DNA of 47,386 nucleotides from Candidatus Brocadia sapporoensis (GCF_001753675.2 NZ_MJUW02000082.1:1-47386); one strand, 5' to 3'; positions 36,441 through 45,671 are shown, numbered from the stretch's first letter. Made by a program: numbers and translations. Notes: generated by a model from the letters alone, not told the origin.

Positions 36441-36464
36441 CAGGATATTACCTCCATAGTACTC

Positions 36465-37748
36465 TTAGCGGGAAGGGCATCTTTGTTTCAGTTTGCTAAT
36501 AAGATCACCCGGTATGGTTATTTTGGCAATTGGGCAGCCTGTTCTTCTTTCGCCGTGAAAATCCGAGCCGCCGGTTATTGCAAGGTTATACCTCTTTGCA
36601 ATCTCAAGATACTTCTCAACGGCTTGTGGAGTATGCGAAGGATAATACACCTCAATCCCCTGTAAGCCGTATTTTACCAAATCTTCAATAATATGGTCTC
36701 TTTGCGTGAGTCCTGGATGAGCTAGTACCGGCACTCCTCCGGCATCTCTGATAAGTTCAATTGCCTGTTGCGATGTCAATGTTTTTTTTGGAACATATGC
36801 AGGCTTATTATCTCCAATATATTTTGAAAATGATTCTACAATTGTATCGCAATAGCCGTGTTTCCAGATTATTTCAGCCACATGCATACGCCCAGGGGAT
36901 CCTTGTCCGGCAAGGGTAAGGATTTCCTGTGAATTAATATTAACGTGAAGCTTATGTAATTTTTCTACCATGGCGTGAATACGATTCACACGGTCATTGC
37001 GCGATTGTTGTATTGTCTTTTGCAAAGAAATATTATATATGTCGATAAAATATCCAAGAATATGCACCTCAGAAGGGCTGAGATATGACGAAAGTTCTAT
37101 TCCTGGTATAATATGGATATTTTTGTTCTGGCCATAGCGGCAGGCGATTACGAGTCCGTCAACGGTATCATGGTCAGTAATTGCAATCGTTGAGATACCA
37201 CAGCAAATAGCACTATCGACAACTTCCTCCGGTGTCATGGTGCCATCGGAATAGGTAGTGTGTATATGCAGATCTGCATCCCCATAATGGATTTCTGGCA
37301 CTGCCTGAAGAGCGGAGGAACACGTAACGTTTTTCAATTTTCCATTTCCAAATTGGTTATAAATCTTATCTAAAATTCCATTCACAAATGTTCCTGAGTT
37401 TTTTGTACTAAATTTTTTGGCAAGCTCTATTGCTTCGTTAATCGATACCTTTGGGGGGATGTCGTTTCTATATAATAATTCATAAACTCCCAAACGGAGA
37501 ATGTTTTTGTCGATAATGGCCATACGTCGCAATTCCCAATGTTCTGTGACAAGTGATATCTTTTCATCGATTTCTTTCAGATGTAACCGGCAACCGTTGG
37601 TAAGTGCTATGGCGAACTGGTACACGTCATGCTTTTCCGTGCTTTTCTTGCAAAAACTATCTATTTCGCCAAGGATTTCATCGCCCCGCAGGTCAAGCTG
37701 GTAAAGGGCTTGAAGGGCGATTTCTCGGGCAATTGTTCTGTTGCGCAT
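36465..37748 (-). CDS. nusB: NusB-PHP fusion protein
   Basis: A 427-aa fusion with no break in frame. Residues 1 to about 138 are a complete NusB antitermination factor (REIALQALYQLDLRG, then LRLGVYELLYRNDIPPKVSINEAIELAKKF and FVNGILDKI). A 20-residue linker leads to a PHP phosphoesterase from about 157 to the end: DLHIHTTYSDG, TDHDT, PGIELSS, VLAHPG and GGSDFHG supply the metal-binding His/Asp set. The second half resembles RNase AM/YciV-type 5'-3' exonucleases or 3',5'-nucleotide phosphatases. NusB acts in rRNA antitermination, so the fusion ties rRNA transcription to a nuclease or phosphatase. It lies 78 nt after ribH, the classic ribH-nusB order. Confidence 0.9.
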   Translation of the reverse strand: MRNRTIAREIALQALYQLDLRGDEILGEIDSFCKKSTEKHDVYQFAIALTNGCRLHLKEIDEKISLVTEHWELRRMAIIDKNILRLGVYELLYRNDIPPKVSINEAIELAKKFSTKNSGTFVNGILDKIYNQFGNGKLKNVTCSSALQAVPEIHYGDADLHIHTTYSDGTMTPEEVVDSAICCGISTIAITDHDTVDGLVIACRYGQNKNIHIIPGIELSSYLSPSEVHILGYFIDIYNISLQKTIQQSRNDRVNRIHAMVEKLHKLHVNINSQEILTLAGQGSPGRMHVAEIIWKHGYCDTIVESFSKYIGDNKPAYVPKKTLTSQQAIELIRDAGGVPVLAHPGLTQRDHIIEDLVKYGLQGIEVYYPSHTPQAVEKYLEIAKRYNLAITGGSDFHGERRTGCPIAKITIPGDLISKLKQRCPSR

Positions 37749-37826
37749 GGAATATTGCTATTATGTAAGAGTCCGAAATAAGGAGTCACTCGGGAGATGC
37801 GCTGAAATGAACTGTAACCGAAGTGG

Positions 37827-38321
37827 TCATTGTCTTTTCGCTGTTTGTACACCGGCCGATATCTGATCGACAAGATTTGCCATTTCTATTGCCGACAAAG
37901 CAGCTTCAGCCCCTTTATTCCCTGTCTTTGCGCCAGCGCGGTTAATGGCCTGCTCCAGGGTTTCTGTGGTAATAACGCCATATATGGTTGGAACACCCGT
38001 AGACAGTCCAACGTGTGCAATACCCTTGGCGGCTTCGTTTGCGACATAGTCAAAATGGGGAGTTTCTCCGCGAAGAATAGCACCCAAACAAACTAATGCA
38101 TGATATTTGCGGCTCTCCGCTGCCTTAAGTGCCGCAATGGGTATTTCACAGGCGCCTGGCACCCAAAAAATATCAATATCTTCTTCTTTTACGCCATGTC
38201 TGGTAAACCCATCAAGTGCGCCTTCCAATAATCGTTGGGTTATAAAGTTATTATAGCGGCTAATAACGATCCCAAAAACCTTCCCGGTGCCAAGCAGATT
38301 CCCCTGGAATTCCCTCACCAT
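37827..38321 (-). CDS. ribH: 6,7-dimethyl-8-ribityllumazine synthase
   Basis: A 164-aa lumazine synthase, the penultimate step of riboflavin synthesis. Motifs are [58 protein letters not shown] with the catalytic His, and [32 protein letters not shown] lies 8 nt before the ATG. It starts the minus-strand operon that runs to the LOG gene. No FMN riboswitch is visible upstream. Expected to form an icosahedral or pentameric shell. Confidence 0.96.
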   Translation of the reverse strand: MVREFQGNLLGTGKVFGIVISRYNNFITQRLLEGALDGFTRHGVKEEDIDIFWVPGACEIPIAALKAAESRKYHALVCLGAILRGETPHFDYVANEAAKGIAHVGLSTGVPTIYGVITTETLEQAINRAGAKTGNKGAEAALSAIEMANLVDQISAGVQTAKRQ

Positions 38322-38392
38322 ACAAAGTCCTTACACCATTTTAAATTAAATGAAAACCCCAATATCTTAAACTAATATTCGTAATTAACAGC

Positions 38393-38424
38393 GTTGTATT
38401 TGTTGACGGTAACAAAAATACAAC
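38393..38424. promoter_or_regulatory. 9-bp inverted repeat between divergent ribH and tatC
   Basis: GTTGTATTT (38393-38401), a 14-nt spacer, then AAATACAAC (38416-38424). It sits about 70 nt before ribH and 280 nt before tatC. It is AT-rich without a T-run, so an operator fits better than a terminator. The rest of the 38322-38701 spacer is AT-rich with no firm promoter. Confidence 0.35.
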
Positions 38425-38701
38425 TTCGGAAAGACAATTTTTTGGTTTTGTTTTGCCCATATTATAGACGAAACCCATCCTATATTTCAGCAAAGATAAT
38501 AGCATATACCGGTAAATCTTTCAAGGTTTTTCTATCAGGCAAGACCTCTCTCGCTCATTACAAAATTATCAATAAAATTTCAGAGAGGAGACCACGGAAT
38601 TGCTCCTTGTAATTTTAGAAACGTGTCTGTATTATAAACCTTTTAATTTTTGTACAGCCGGGTATGCATTTATCGTCAATACAACACAAGGGGAGCCTGA
38701 T

Positions 38702-40048
38702 GTGAAAGAAACGAAGCCTGAAGAGGCAAAGCATGAAACGGAAAGTATAAGAATGCCGTTAGGTGCGCATCTTGAAGAGATGAGACGCCGGGTCGTATAT
38801 TCCCTTGTCTCAATTGTTCTCTGTTTTATCTTGTGCTGGTTTTTTAAAGTGCAGATATTGGATATAGCTAAAAGACCTCATAAGTATGCTATGGAAAAGG
38901 TTGGTCTTTCAACGGAATTGCAGGTATTAAGCTATCAGGAGGGTTTCTATGCGTATATGAAATTGTGCTTCATAACGTCGGTTTTTTTGGCCTATCCTTT
39001 TGTAATATATCAAATATGGCAATTTGTAAGCTCCGGGCTGTATAAAAGAGAGCAGAGGTACGTGCTTTTGTTCCTTCCCATATCATATGCGGCCTTCGTA
39101 GTTGGCGGGCTTTTTGGGTATTTTTTGCTCATTCCCTTTGGTTTGCAATTTTTAATCAGCATCCTTGGCCCGGGCATTCAACCTATCATTACCATGCAGG
39201 ACTACGTCTCGTTTGTTTTTATGCTGACGGTAGCCTTGGGGCTTGTATTTCAGTTGCCGCTTCTCATGCTGCTCCTTTCAAAGATCAGATTCATTTCTCC
39301 GGATAAATTTATTGCATGGAGAAAGTATGCCGTCCTGGTAATTTTTATTATCGCCGCCATAGTCACGCCACCAGACCCTTTTACCCAGATCATGACCGCT
39401 ATTCCTATGATTGTCCTCTATGAATTGGGAATACTCATTGCAAGGCCCACAAAGAAGGGGTTTACCTTTTTAGGCATGATTGTGGGAGGAGGGCTGATGC
39501 TGTTGTTTGTGTTTTATTTTTACCTAACGCACAAGGGTGGAGAAGTCAATTTGTTAGACACCAGGGGAGAGGTTCTATTTATGTATCCCGAAGGACGGGA
39601 ATGGGAAAGGGTGTCAAACCATACCCATTTCCGGAACGGTATTGCCCTGAAAACCGGTGGCGAAGGAAGAACCGCTCTATCGGCAAAAAAAGGCGTCTAT
39701 GTGGGTATGGATGAAAATACCGAAGTGCATTTTCTCGATCCACGAAAGATAAGGCTTACATCAGGCCAGATTCTCATTTCCACAAAAGGGTTAGAAATGC
39801 CATTGGAAATTGATACACCAAATGGGCGGATCAGAACTCAAGGTGGAACCTTGAACATTGTGGCAAAAGATTTTGTAACTATCGTAACCGCAGTGAAGGG
39901 TGATGCTATTTTGTTCATGGAGGGTGAGGAAAAAAAGTTATTGGAAGGACGTCAGCATAAGATGTCCATCGGCGGTGAACCCGTCGACATTGGAGCTATC
40001 ATTACCTGGTCTGAAGGTGTGATCAATAAACCGGAAGGCAGTAAATAG
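38702..40048 (+). CDS. tatC: TatC twin-arginine translocase subunit fused to a FecR-like domain
   Basis: A 448-aa product from the GTG at 38702, chosen for AAGGGGAG just upstream and because the family start MPLGAHLEEMRRR follows soon after; a TTG at 38600 is an alternative. Residues about 18-250 are TatC with six helices, including YQIWQFVSSGLYKREQR and RKYAVLVIFIIAAIVTPPDPFTQ. A seventh helix (about 254-276) is followed by a FecR-like beta domain (about 290-445: TALSAKKGVYVGMDENTEVHF, LTSGQILISTKG, IDTPNGRIRTQGGTLNI), placed outside the membrane. FecR domains bind or sense in the periplasm. No tatA is nearby. The extension is not seen in ordinary TatC. Confidence 0.85.
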   Translation: MKETKPEEAKHETESIRMPLGAHLEEMRRRVVYSLVSIVLCFILCWFFKVQILDIAKRPHKYAMEKVGLSTELQVLSYQEGFYAYMKLCFITSVFLAYPFVIYQIWQFVSSGLYKREQRYVLLFLPISYAAFVVGGLFGYFLLIPFGLQFLISILGPGIQPIITMQDYVSFVFMLTVALGLVFQLPLLMLLLSKIRFISPDKFIAWRKYAVLVIFIIAAIVTPPDPFTQIMTAIPMIVLYELGILIARPTKKGFTFLGMIVGGGLMLLFVFYFYLTHKGGEVNLLDTRGEVLFMYPEGREWERVSNHTHFRNGIALKTGGEGRTALSAKKGVYVGMDENTEVHFLDPRKIRLTSGQILISTKGLEMPLEIDTPNGRIRTQGGTLNIVAKDFVTIVTAVKGDAILFMEGEEKKLLEGRQHKMSIGGEPVDIGAIITWSEGVINKPEGSK

Positions 40049-40167
40049 CATTATGCCGTCTCCCTTCAAAGAGCGAATAAGCCAAATAAAATAAGCTGTT
40101 TTTTTGGGCATCTTTATACTAATTTATAGAAATTACGTCTCGGTCTTCTCGCGCTTAGGCTTAAGTT

Positions 40168-40689
40168 ATGATAAAAAAGTTTGTCTGTTTCGTTTCTTCT
40201 CAATCCATGTTAACAGTTGTATTGTTATTGATCGTTGGTTGCGCACCGGTTATATCGAAACAAGTCCGGGAGCAAGTAAGACCAGATGTCACTTTTGAGG
40301 TGGTACTGAACGATCCTGAATGTTACAAAGGGCAAATGATCCTCTTGAGCGGAGTCATCATCGAAACCGAAAACACCAAAGAGGGCACTTTATTACAAAT
40401 ATTACAGTGCCCTCCTGGCTTCCGGGGAAAACCTAAAGACACCGATAAAAGCGAAGGGAGATTCCTGGCGCTTGATAACCGCTATCTGGATACGAATGTG
40501 TTTACTCATGGACGAGCTCTTACGGTTGCAGGAGTGGTTCAGGGAAAGCGAATTCTCCCTTTGAATAAAACAGAGTATGCTTACCCGCTGATTTATGTGA
40601 AAGAATTATACCTTTGGCCAGACACAAGGAGGTATGATACTCCTTCTCCTTCCGTTCATATTGGTTTTGGTGTTGGATATTCGCACTGA
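40168..40689 (+). CDS. Slp-family outer-membrane lipoprotein, paralogue 1
   Basis: A 173-aa lipoprotein. The N-terminal signal ends in the lipobox LIVGC, followed by APVISKQVREQVRPDVTFE. The OB-like body contains YKGQMILLSGVIIETENTKEGTLLQIL, a pattern shared with Slp (starvation-inducible outer-membrane lipoprotein). It ends in Tyr/Pro/Ser-rich residues. It is the first of three tandem paralogues, 120 nt after tatC. Its Cys in LQCPPGF replaces Arg in the other two. Function unknown beyond stress-linked envelope roles of Slp. Confidence 0.85.
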   Translation: MIKKFVCFVSSQSMLTVVLLLIVGCAPVISKQVREQVRPDVTFEVVLNDPECYKGQMILLSGVIIETENTKEGTLLQILQCPPGFRGKPKDTDKSEGRFLALDNRYLDTNVFTHGRALTVAGVVQGKRILPLNKTEYAYPLIYVKELYLWPDTRRYDTPSPSVHIGFGVGYSH

Positions 40690-40874
40690 TAAAGCTTGAA
40701 ATGAAAGTAAGTGACCGCACTTCAGAAAATAGCACAAGATATTTTCCACAATGGCAAATTATCTCCTTAGTATTACACAATAATCTTGTTGATGATATGG
40801 TTATTAACTATTACTATTAATGAGAATACTAATTCTAGAAATGTATCTCTCCTCTGAAAAAGGGGTTAATCACA

Positions 40875-41408
40875 ATGAAGAAAACCGACAAAGGCGTTGC
40901 CCGTTCTTATGGTATGCTGATTGTTATATTCTTATTCATGGTGAGTTGTGCACCGGTTATATCGAAACAGCTCAGGGAAAAAGTCAGACCGGATATTACT
41001 TTCAGTGCGGTACTCCACGATCCCGAAAGCTACAAGGGTCAGATGATTATACTTAGTGGAATCATTATCGAAACTGAAAATACAAAGGAGGGGACTGTGT
41101 TGCGAATCTTGCAGCGTCCTGCAGGATTTCGCGGGAAGCCTAAGGATGTGGATGCGACAGGCGGAAGGTTTCTTGCCCTTGACAACCGTTATCTGGATGT
41201 AAATGTATATAGCAAAGGGCGGTCAGTTACGATTGCCGGGGAGATTCTGGGAAAGAGGATCATTCCTTTGGGACAAATAGACTATCAGTACCCACTGATT
41301 TCGGTAGAAGAAATCTACCTCTGGCCAACGGAAAAAACATATCCCAGTCGTTACTATTATTACCCGCAAGACTATTGGTGGTTGCGGAGCCGCTATCCGT
41401 ATTATTAA
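40875..41408 (+). CDS. Slp-family outer-membrane lipoprotein, paralogue 2
   Basis: A 177-aa paralogue of the previous gene. The lipobox region is MVSCAPVISKQLREKVRPD, with the same body (YKGQMIILSGIIIETENTKEGTVLRILQRPAGFRGKPKD). The C-terminus is rich in Tyr and Trp (YYYYPQDYWWLRSRYPYY), unlike paralogue 1. No strong ribosome binding site; ATG at 40875 fits the signal peptide. The 185-nt gap on its left is AT-rich and may hold its own promoter. Confidence 0.85.
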   Translation: MKKTDKGVARSYGMLIVIFLFMVSCAPVISKQLREKVRPDITFSAVLHDPESYKGQMIILSGIIIETENTKEGTVLRILQRPAGFRGKPKDVDATGGRFLALDNRYLDVNVYSKGRSVTIAGEILGKRIIPLGQIDYQYPLISVEEIYLWPTEKTYPSRYYYYPQDYWWLRSRYPYY

Positions 41409-41468
41409 TCCTCTAATATTTGAATATGACGAGATGTCTAACCCGAGTGCGCTGTGCATGTGTAGTGC

Positions 41469-41524
41469 TTGACGGTTTATTTTCCGTCAAATGCTGACCA
41501 TGCCGAACTTTGTTGTAAGTTCGG
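41469..41524. other. Two hairpins between slp paralogues 2 and 3
   Basis: TTGACGG/CCGTCAA (41469-41475 with 41484-41490) and CCGAACTT/AAGTTCGG (41503-41510 with 41517-41524). Neither is followed by a T-run. They may end the upstream transcript or control the third gene. Confidence 0.4.
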
Positions 41525-41580
41525 TCGAATGATTGGCGCTACAATCTTCGTCAAAATGCTAAAATGTTTTTTTAGATGTT

Positions 41581-42159
41581 ATGAAAACAAAAAAGATGTC
41601 CTTGTTGTTTTATAAACTCATGCCGGTTGGTTTGTTGTTGTCAATAGCTGGCTGCGCACCTGTTATTTCAAAACAAATCCGGGATCAGGTCAGACCAGAA
41701 ACCACTTTTTCAGAGGTACTGAAGAATCCGGAACATTATCAGGGCCAAATGATAGTTCTTAGCGGGATTATTGTCGATGCAGAAAATACAAAAGAGGGAA
41801 CTTTACTACAGATATTACAACGCCCTGCTGGTTTTCGCGGCCAACCGAAAGATGTGGACAAAACAGAAGGAAGGTTTTTGGCGCTTGACAGCCGGTACCT
41901 GGACACCTATGTGTACACCAAAGGAAGAGAGATTACTGTTGCAGGAGAAATTATGGGAAAGAGAACCCTGCCTTTAAATAAGATAGAGTATACGTATCCA
42001 CTGATTCATGTAAAGGAATTATATCTTTGGCAAGTAATTAAAGATAGTGATTATATATCCTATCCTTATCCTTATTCCTATTTTTACTATGATAACTATT
42101 GGTGGTGGCGAACTCATTTTATTGATAGAGAAAGATGTCACCGAAGATCCAAAAAGTAA
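41581..42159 (+). CDS. Slp-family outer-membrane lipoprotein, paralogue 3
   Basis: A 192-aa third copy. Lipobox LSIAGC, then APVISKQIRDQVRPETTFSEVL, and the shared body YQGQMIVLSGIIVDAENTKEGTLLQILQRPAGFRGQPKD. The C-terminus is aromatic (SYPYPYSYFYYDNYWWWRTHF) like copy 2, then basic. It is convergent with rsmB. Tandem duplication with diverging tails suggests related but not identical partners. Confidence 0.85.
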   Translation: MKTKKMSLLFYKLMPVGLLLSIAGCAPVISKQIRDQVRPETTFSEVLKNPEHYQGQMIVLSGIIVDAENTKEGTLLQILQRPAGFRGQPKDVDKTEGRFLALDSRYLDTYVYTKGREITVAGEIMGKRTLPLNKIEYTYPLIHVKELYLWQVIKDSDYISYPYPYSYFYYDNYWWWRTHFIDRERCHRRSKK

Positions 42160-42206
42160 TCTTGCGGGCATAAGAACCTGATGATTGTTTGATGCAGATT
42201 CACCAT

Positions 42207-43601
42207 TCAGCGGTATCGTTGTTTCTGATAAAGCCTCGCCATGTATCCCCCATCTCCGGTATTTTCACCGGGTAAATAAGACTCCTCTGCGTCGAGATAA
42301 TACTGGGATGTAGTATCAATAAATTTTTTTATTACATCCTGATTTTCTTCCGGTTCGATGCTGCAGGTGCTGTAAACTAAATAACCGTCAGATTTCATCA
42401 GAGCAGCGCCCGTCCTCAGGATCGAATATTGGAGAGAGGCAAGTTTGTGAATGTCTTGCTCTCTTAATCTCCACCGTGCTTCTGCGCGGCGTGCAAGTAC
42501 GCCGGTATTGGAACATGGCGCATCAATGAGTACCCGATCGAACTGAATATGAAAAGGAACCCGGTCTTCCGATGCGTCAGCGCACACAAGGGAGACGTTC
42601 TGAATTCCTAACCGCAGACAATTTTTTTTGATCAACTGCAGGCGTTTTGAAGAAATATCTGATGCGTAAATCCACCCGGTGTTTCCTAATAATTCCGCAA
42701 TATGGGTTGTCTTTCCTCCCGGTGCAGCACACAAATCTAAAACAGTATGCGATTTTTCTGCCTTGAGGAATTCTGCTACTTTCATGGCAGAAATGTCCTG
42801 CACATAGAACAGCCCCTCCACAAATCCCGGTATCTCTGAAACGACAATGTCATCAACAATAACGGCGTTCCCGATAGTGTGTGAGGAGATATTCTTTTGA
42901 TCAAGCAGCGCAACAAATTCCCGGGCCGTTATCTTCCTTTGATTTATACGAAGGAATAGTCTTGGAGCACGATTGTTGGCTCTGCAGATTTTAATGGTAT
43001 CTTCCTTTCCATGCCTGACGATCCATCGTTGTATTAACCACTCCGGATGGCTATACATCATTGAGAGATAGGAAGAGAGCCCTTCTCCGGGATTGGGGAA
43101 TATCGGAGTGTGAAAGGTACACCAGGTGTCTTCGCGCCTGTGCAAGGCCATCCGGGGGTCGGTAATTTCCGCTGCAGGAGCAGATTTGTTGTGAATGTTG
43201 CGATCGATGGATCGGAGAACTGCATTGGTAAAATTAGCAGCGTCTGCACGACGGATTAATTTTTTTACCAGTTCTACAGATGTGTTTATTGCGGCAGAAG
43301 AGGGAATTTTGTCCAGATAGACGATCTGATAGAGACCTATCCGCAAGGCATACACTATCCAAGGCTCTATCCTGGCAAGCGGGATTTTTGAAAAACCAGA
43401 AATGAGGGTATCAAGGGACAGTCGATGGCGAGTAACACCATTTGTCAACTCGACAAGGAGTCTTTTGTCACGTTCAGACAAATCGCCGCGTGAGCATCTT
43501 TCGGCGAGCAATTCACGGGAGAAAACCTCTTGTTCGTCAATTGCCCGCAGGATACGAATACACTCATAGCGGATATCTGTCTTAGGTGAGGAATTTTTCA
43601 A
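42207..43601 (-). CDS. rsmB: 16S rRNA m5C967 methyltransferase RsmB
   Basis: A 464-aa enzyme. The N-terminal NusB-like RNA-binding domain covers about residues 8-140. The Rossmann methyltransferase has VLDLCAAPGGKTTHIAELL (SAM site), DAPCSNTGVLARRAEARW and YSTCSIEPEEN, where the two Cys are the general and catalytic pair of the RsmB/Nop2 family. The frame begins at TTG 43601 (GAGG upstream); there is no early ATG. It overlaps the DUF116 gene by 20 nt, the last member of the def-fmt-DUF116-rsmB operon. Confidence 0.94.
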   Translation of the reverse strand: MKNSSPKTDIRYECIRILRAIDEQEVFSRELLAERCSRGDLSERDKRLLVELTNGVTRHRLSLDTLISGFSKIPLARIEPWIVYALRIGLYQIVYLDKIPSSAAINTSVELVKKLIRRADAANFTNAVLRSIDRNIHNKSAPAAEITDPRMALHRREDTWCTFHTPIFPNPGEGLSSYLSMMYSHPEWLIQRWIVRHGKEDTIKICRANNRAPRLFLRINQRKITAREFVALLDQKNISSHTIGNAVIVDDIVVSEIPGFVEGLFYVQDISAMKVAEFLKAEKSHTVLDLCAAPGGKTTHIAELLGNTGWIYASDISSKRLQLIKKNCLRLGIQNVSLVCADASEDRVPFHIQFDRVLIDAPCSNTGVLARRAEARWRLREQDIHKLASLQYSILRTGAALMKSDGYLVYSTCSIEPEENQDVIKKFIDTTSQYYLDAEESYLPGENTGDGGYMARLYQKQRYR

Positions 43602-44025
43602 TCGCCTCTTTTACCTCATCCAGATATACATCCGTATCCTTACAATATCCGTGAGGCCTGAGATTGGGTACAGCAAATATTGCTTTAGACATAGCCGCCA
43701 TCAAGCCCGTTCTGAGTTCCTTTTCGCAAGCGATCGCAATTACCCCATGGATGTCTTCATCCATTACCCTTTGAAGGGCTGCACGTCCCCCGCTGGCAAG
43801 GGTAATATGAACCCCGTACTTTTCAGAAAATTCTATCAAATCCTTGACTTTACATTTCCCGCAACGTTTACATTCGTTCAAATCGTTTTTAACATTCTGT
43901 TTACACTGCGAACTCTGAATGCAATGAGGAAATAAAATCAGCAAATTTTTTGGAGAGCACTTTTTCTTGCGAAACTTCATCATGAGGTTATTGATAGAAA
44001 CAACTTTTTTATCAATAAATTCCAT
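43582..44025 (-). CDS. DUF116 family protein
   Basis: A 147-aa Cys-rich protein. DUF116 features are LLILFPHCIQSSQC, then CKRCGKCKVKDLIEFSEKYG, a GVIAIACEKEL strand and PNLRPHGYCKDTDV. The conserved Cys suggest an iron-sulfur cluster or zinc site. DUF116 is often found beside fmt and rsmB, as here, but its function is unknown. It lies 57 nt after fmt. Confidence 0.88.
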   Translation of the reverse strand: MEFIDKKVVSINNLMMKFRKKKCSPKNLLILFPHCIQSSQCKQNVKNDLNECKRCGKCKVKDLIEFSEKYGVHITLASGGRAALQRVMDEDIHGVIAIACEKELRTGLMAAMSKAIFAVPNLRPHGYCKDTDVYLDEVKEAIEKFLT

Positions 44026-44082
44026 AGTACCTGCCTTTGTGTAAATGGTAAAAGGTTAGTTTGCCGTAGAAAATATCCGAAC

Positions 44083-45042
44083 TTACGATACAAACATATT
44101 CCCAACGATCATTTTATGACCCCGTAAATAGTCCTGCGCATCCATCACACGCTTGCCCTCTGGCTGTAATTGTGTAATACAAATCGTCCCGTCCATCGTT
44201 GCCACATGAATTCCACACGGCATAATTTCATCAATCATGCCAGGGGTACAAAACGGTTTCGTTTTTGGCGCGTTATGAATCTGTGTCTTTTGTATAATAA
44301 TCCTTACTTTTTCTTTCGAGTCGTTTTTGAGAAAATAGGTATACGCTCCCGGAGAAGGCGTCATACCTCGTACTTGATTATGAATTTTTTGTGTCTCCTG
44401 AGACCACAGAATCAAGCCCTGTTCCTTTTTTAATTTTGGCGCAAAGGATACGCCATTTTCGTCCTGTTTCGTGTAAGTAGCTATTCTTGTTTCTACGAGG
44501 TGTAAAGTATCTATCAATAGTTCTGCGCCCATTGCAGAAAGCCTTTTTTCTAGTTCCCCTGCATTTTCGTCCGGTGATAGCGGGGTTGTTTTTTGAGCAA
44601 CAATGTCGCCGGCATCCATCCTGGCAGTCATAATTACGGCAGTAACGCCGGTGACGGTTTCACCCTGCATGATTGCCCAGTTAATAGGGGCTGCCCCACG
44701 ATATTTTGGCAACAAAGACGCATGAATGTTCAGGCAGCGATATTGCGGAAGAAGGAGAACAGCATTAGACAAAAACTGGCCGAAGGCAACGACAACGATA
44801 CATTCAGGCGAAAGGTCCTGGAGTTGTTTCACTACCGGTTCATCATTGACGTTGGCAGGCTGCAGAACATTGAATTCCAGCTCTAGTGCCTTTTTCTTTA
44901 CCGGTGAATGGCTTGGAATTTTACTTCTGCCTTTGGGCCTGTCCGGCTGCGTGACAACCGCAACAATTTCATGTGTAGACGTTGCCAATGAGCACAAACT
45001 GGGAACAGCAAACTCAGACGTCCCCATAAAAACTACCTTCAT
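44083..45042 (-). CDS. fmt: Methionyl-tRNA formyltransferase
   Basis: A 319-aa enzyme that formylates Met-tRNAfMet using 10-formyl-THF. Motifs are VFMGTSEFAVPSL, VVTQPDRPKGR, and the catalytic region LNIHASLLPKYRGAAPINWAIMQGE with MDAGDIV. The C-terminal anticodon-side domain is present. Its formyl group is later removed by Def, encoded 60 nt upstream in the same operon. Confidence 0.96.
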   Translation of the reverse strand: MKVVFMGTSEFAVPSLCSLATSTHEIVAVVTQPDRPKGRSKIPSHSPVKKKALELEFNVLQPANVNDEPVVKQLQDLSPECIVVVAFGQFLSNAVLLLPQYRCLNIHASLLPKYRGAAPINWAIMQGETVTGVTAVIMTARMDAGDIVAQKTTPLSPDENAGELEKRLSAMGAELLIDTLHLVETRIATYTKQDENGVSFAPKLKKEQGLILWSQETQKIHNQVRGMTPSPGAYTYFLKNDSKEKVRIIIQKTQIHNAPKTKPFCTPGMIDEIMPCGIHVATMDGTICITQLQPEGKRVMDAQDYLRGHKMIVGNMFVS

Positions 45043-45102
45043 TATTTAATAGATCCGTCTTTGTTCAAAATTTGTCTTTTCTTTTTCCCAGAACCCTATT
45101 AC

Positions 45103-45615
45103 TTACACAGGAACTTTGGTGGCTTTGTAGAGCCGTTCGAATTCTTTTAACCGGTGAGATATCGCTAACCGATTTGAAGGACCCATTTTATCAATAAAAA
45201 GCTCTCCGTTGAGATGGTCCATTTCGTGCTGCCATGCACGGGCGGCCAGCCCCTCAGCATTGATCTCTATTTTTTGCCCTTTCAGGTTATACGCCTGCGC
45301 TTTAATCCGATGGGCACGAATAATCTTGCTCGTAATACCAGGAAAGCTCAAACAACCCTCTTCTTTATTCAACTCGCCAAAAGCTTCTATGATGATAGGG
45401 TTAATAAAAATCTTTTCCCCGTGACTCGTTCCGTCTACGTCGATAATAAATAGACGAACAGACCATCCCACCTGTGGCGCTGCAAGACCGACACCCTGGG
45501 CATGGTGCATTAATTCTATCATTTCTTCCGCCTTTTTGCATACTTCTGTATTAATTTCCTTGAGTGGTTTTGCCTTTTGACGAAGCACGGGTTCAGGATA
45601 AAGTAAAATATTCAT
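45103..45615 (-). CDS. def: Peptide deformylase
   Basis: A 170-aa metallohydrolase removing the N-formyl group from new proteins. The three motifs are GVGLAAPQVG, EEGCLSFPG (Cys ligand) and QHEMDHLNGELF (two His and Glu). Length is normal. It is first in the def-fmt-DUF116-rsmB operon, with a promoter at 45643-45671. Confidence 0.96.
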   Translation of the reverse strand: MNILLYPEPVLRQKAKPLKEINTEVCKKAEEMIELMHHAQGVGLAAPQVGWSVRLFIIDVDGTSHGEKIFINPIIIEAFGELNKEEGCLSFPGITSKIIRAHRIKAQAYNLKGQKIEINAEGLAARAWQHEMDHLNGELFIDKMGPSNRLAISHRLKEFERLYKATKVPV

Positions 45616-45642
45616 GGCTATTATTTCTCATCTAACGTTAGG

Positions 45643-45671
45643 AATTTAAACATGAAGCGCATTCTTGTAAA
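45643..45671 (-). promoter_or_regulatory. Promoter of the def operon
   Basis: Minus strand TTTACA (45671-45666), a 17-nt spacer, then TAAATT (45648-45643), about 28 nt before the def start codon. The rest of the 45616-46020 spacer holds only the hairpin at 45968. Confidence 0.45.

Noticed and set aside
38322-38400. FMN riboswitch before ribH
   Set aside because: The short leader lacks the conserved RFN segments.
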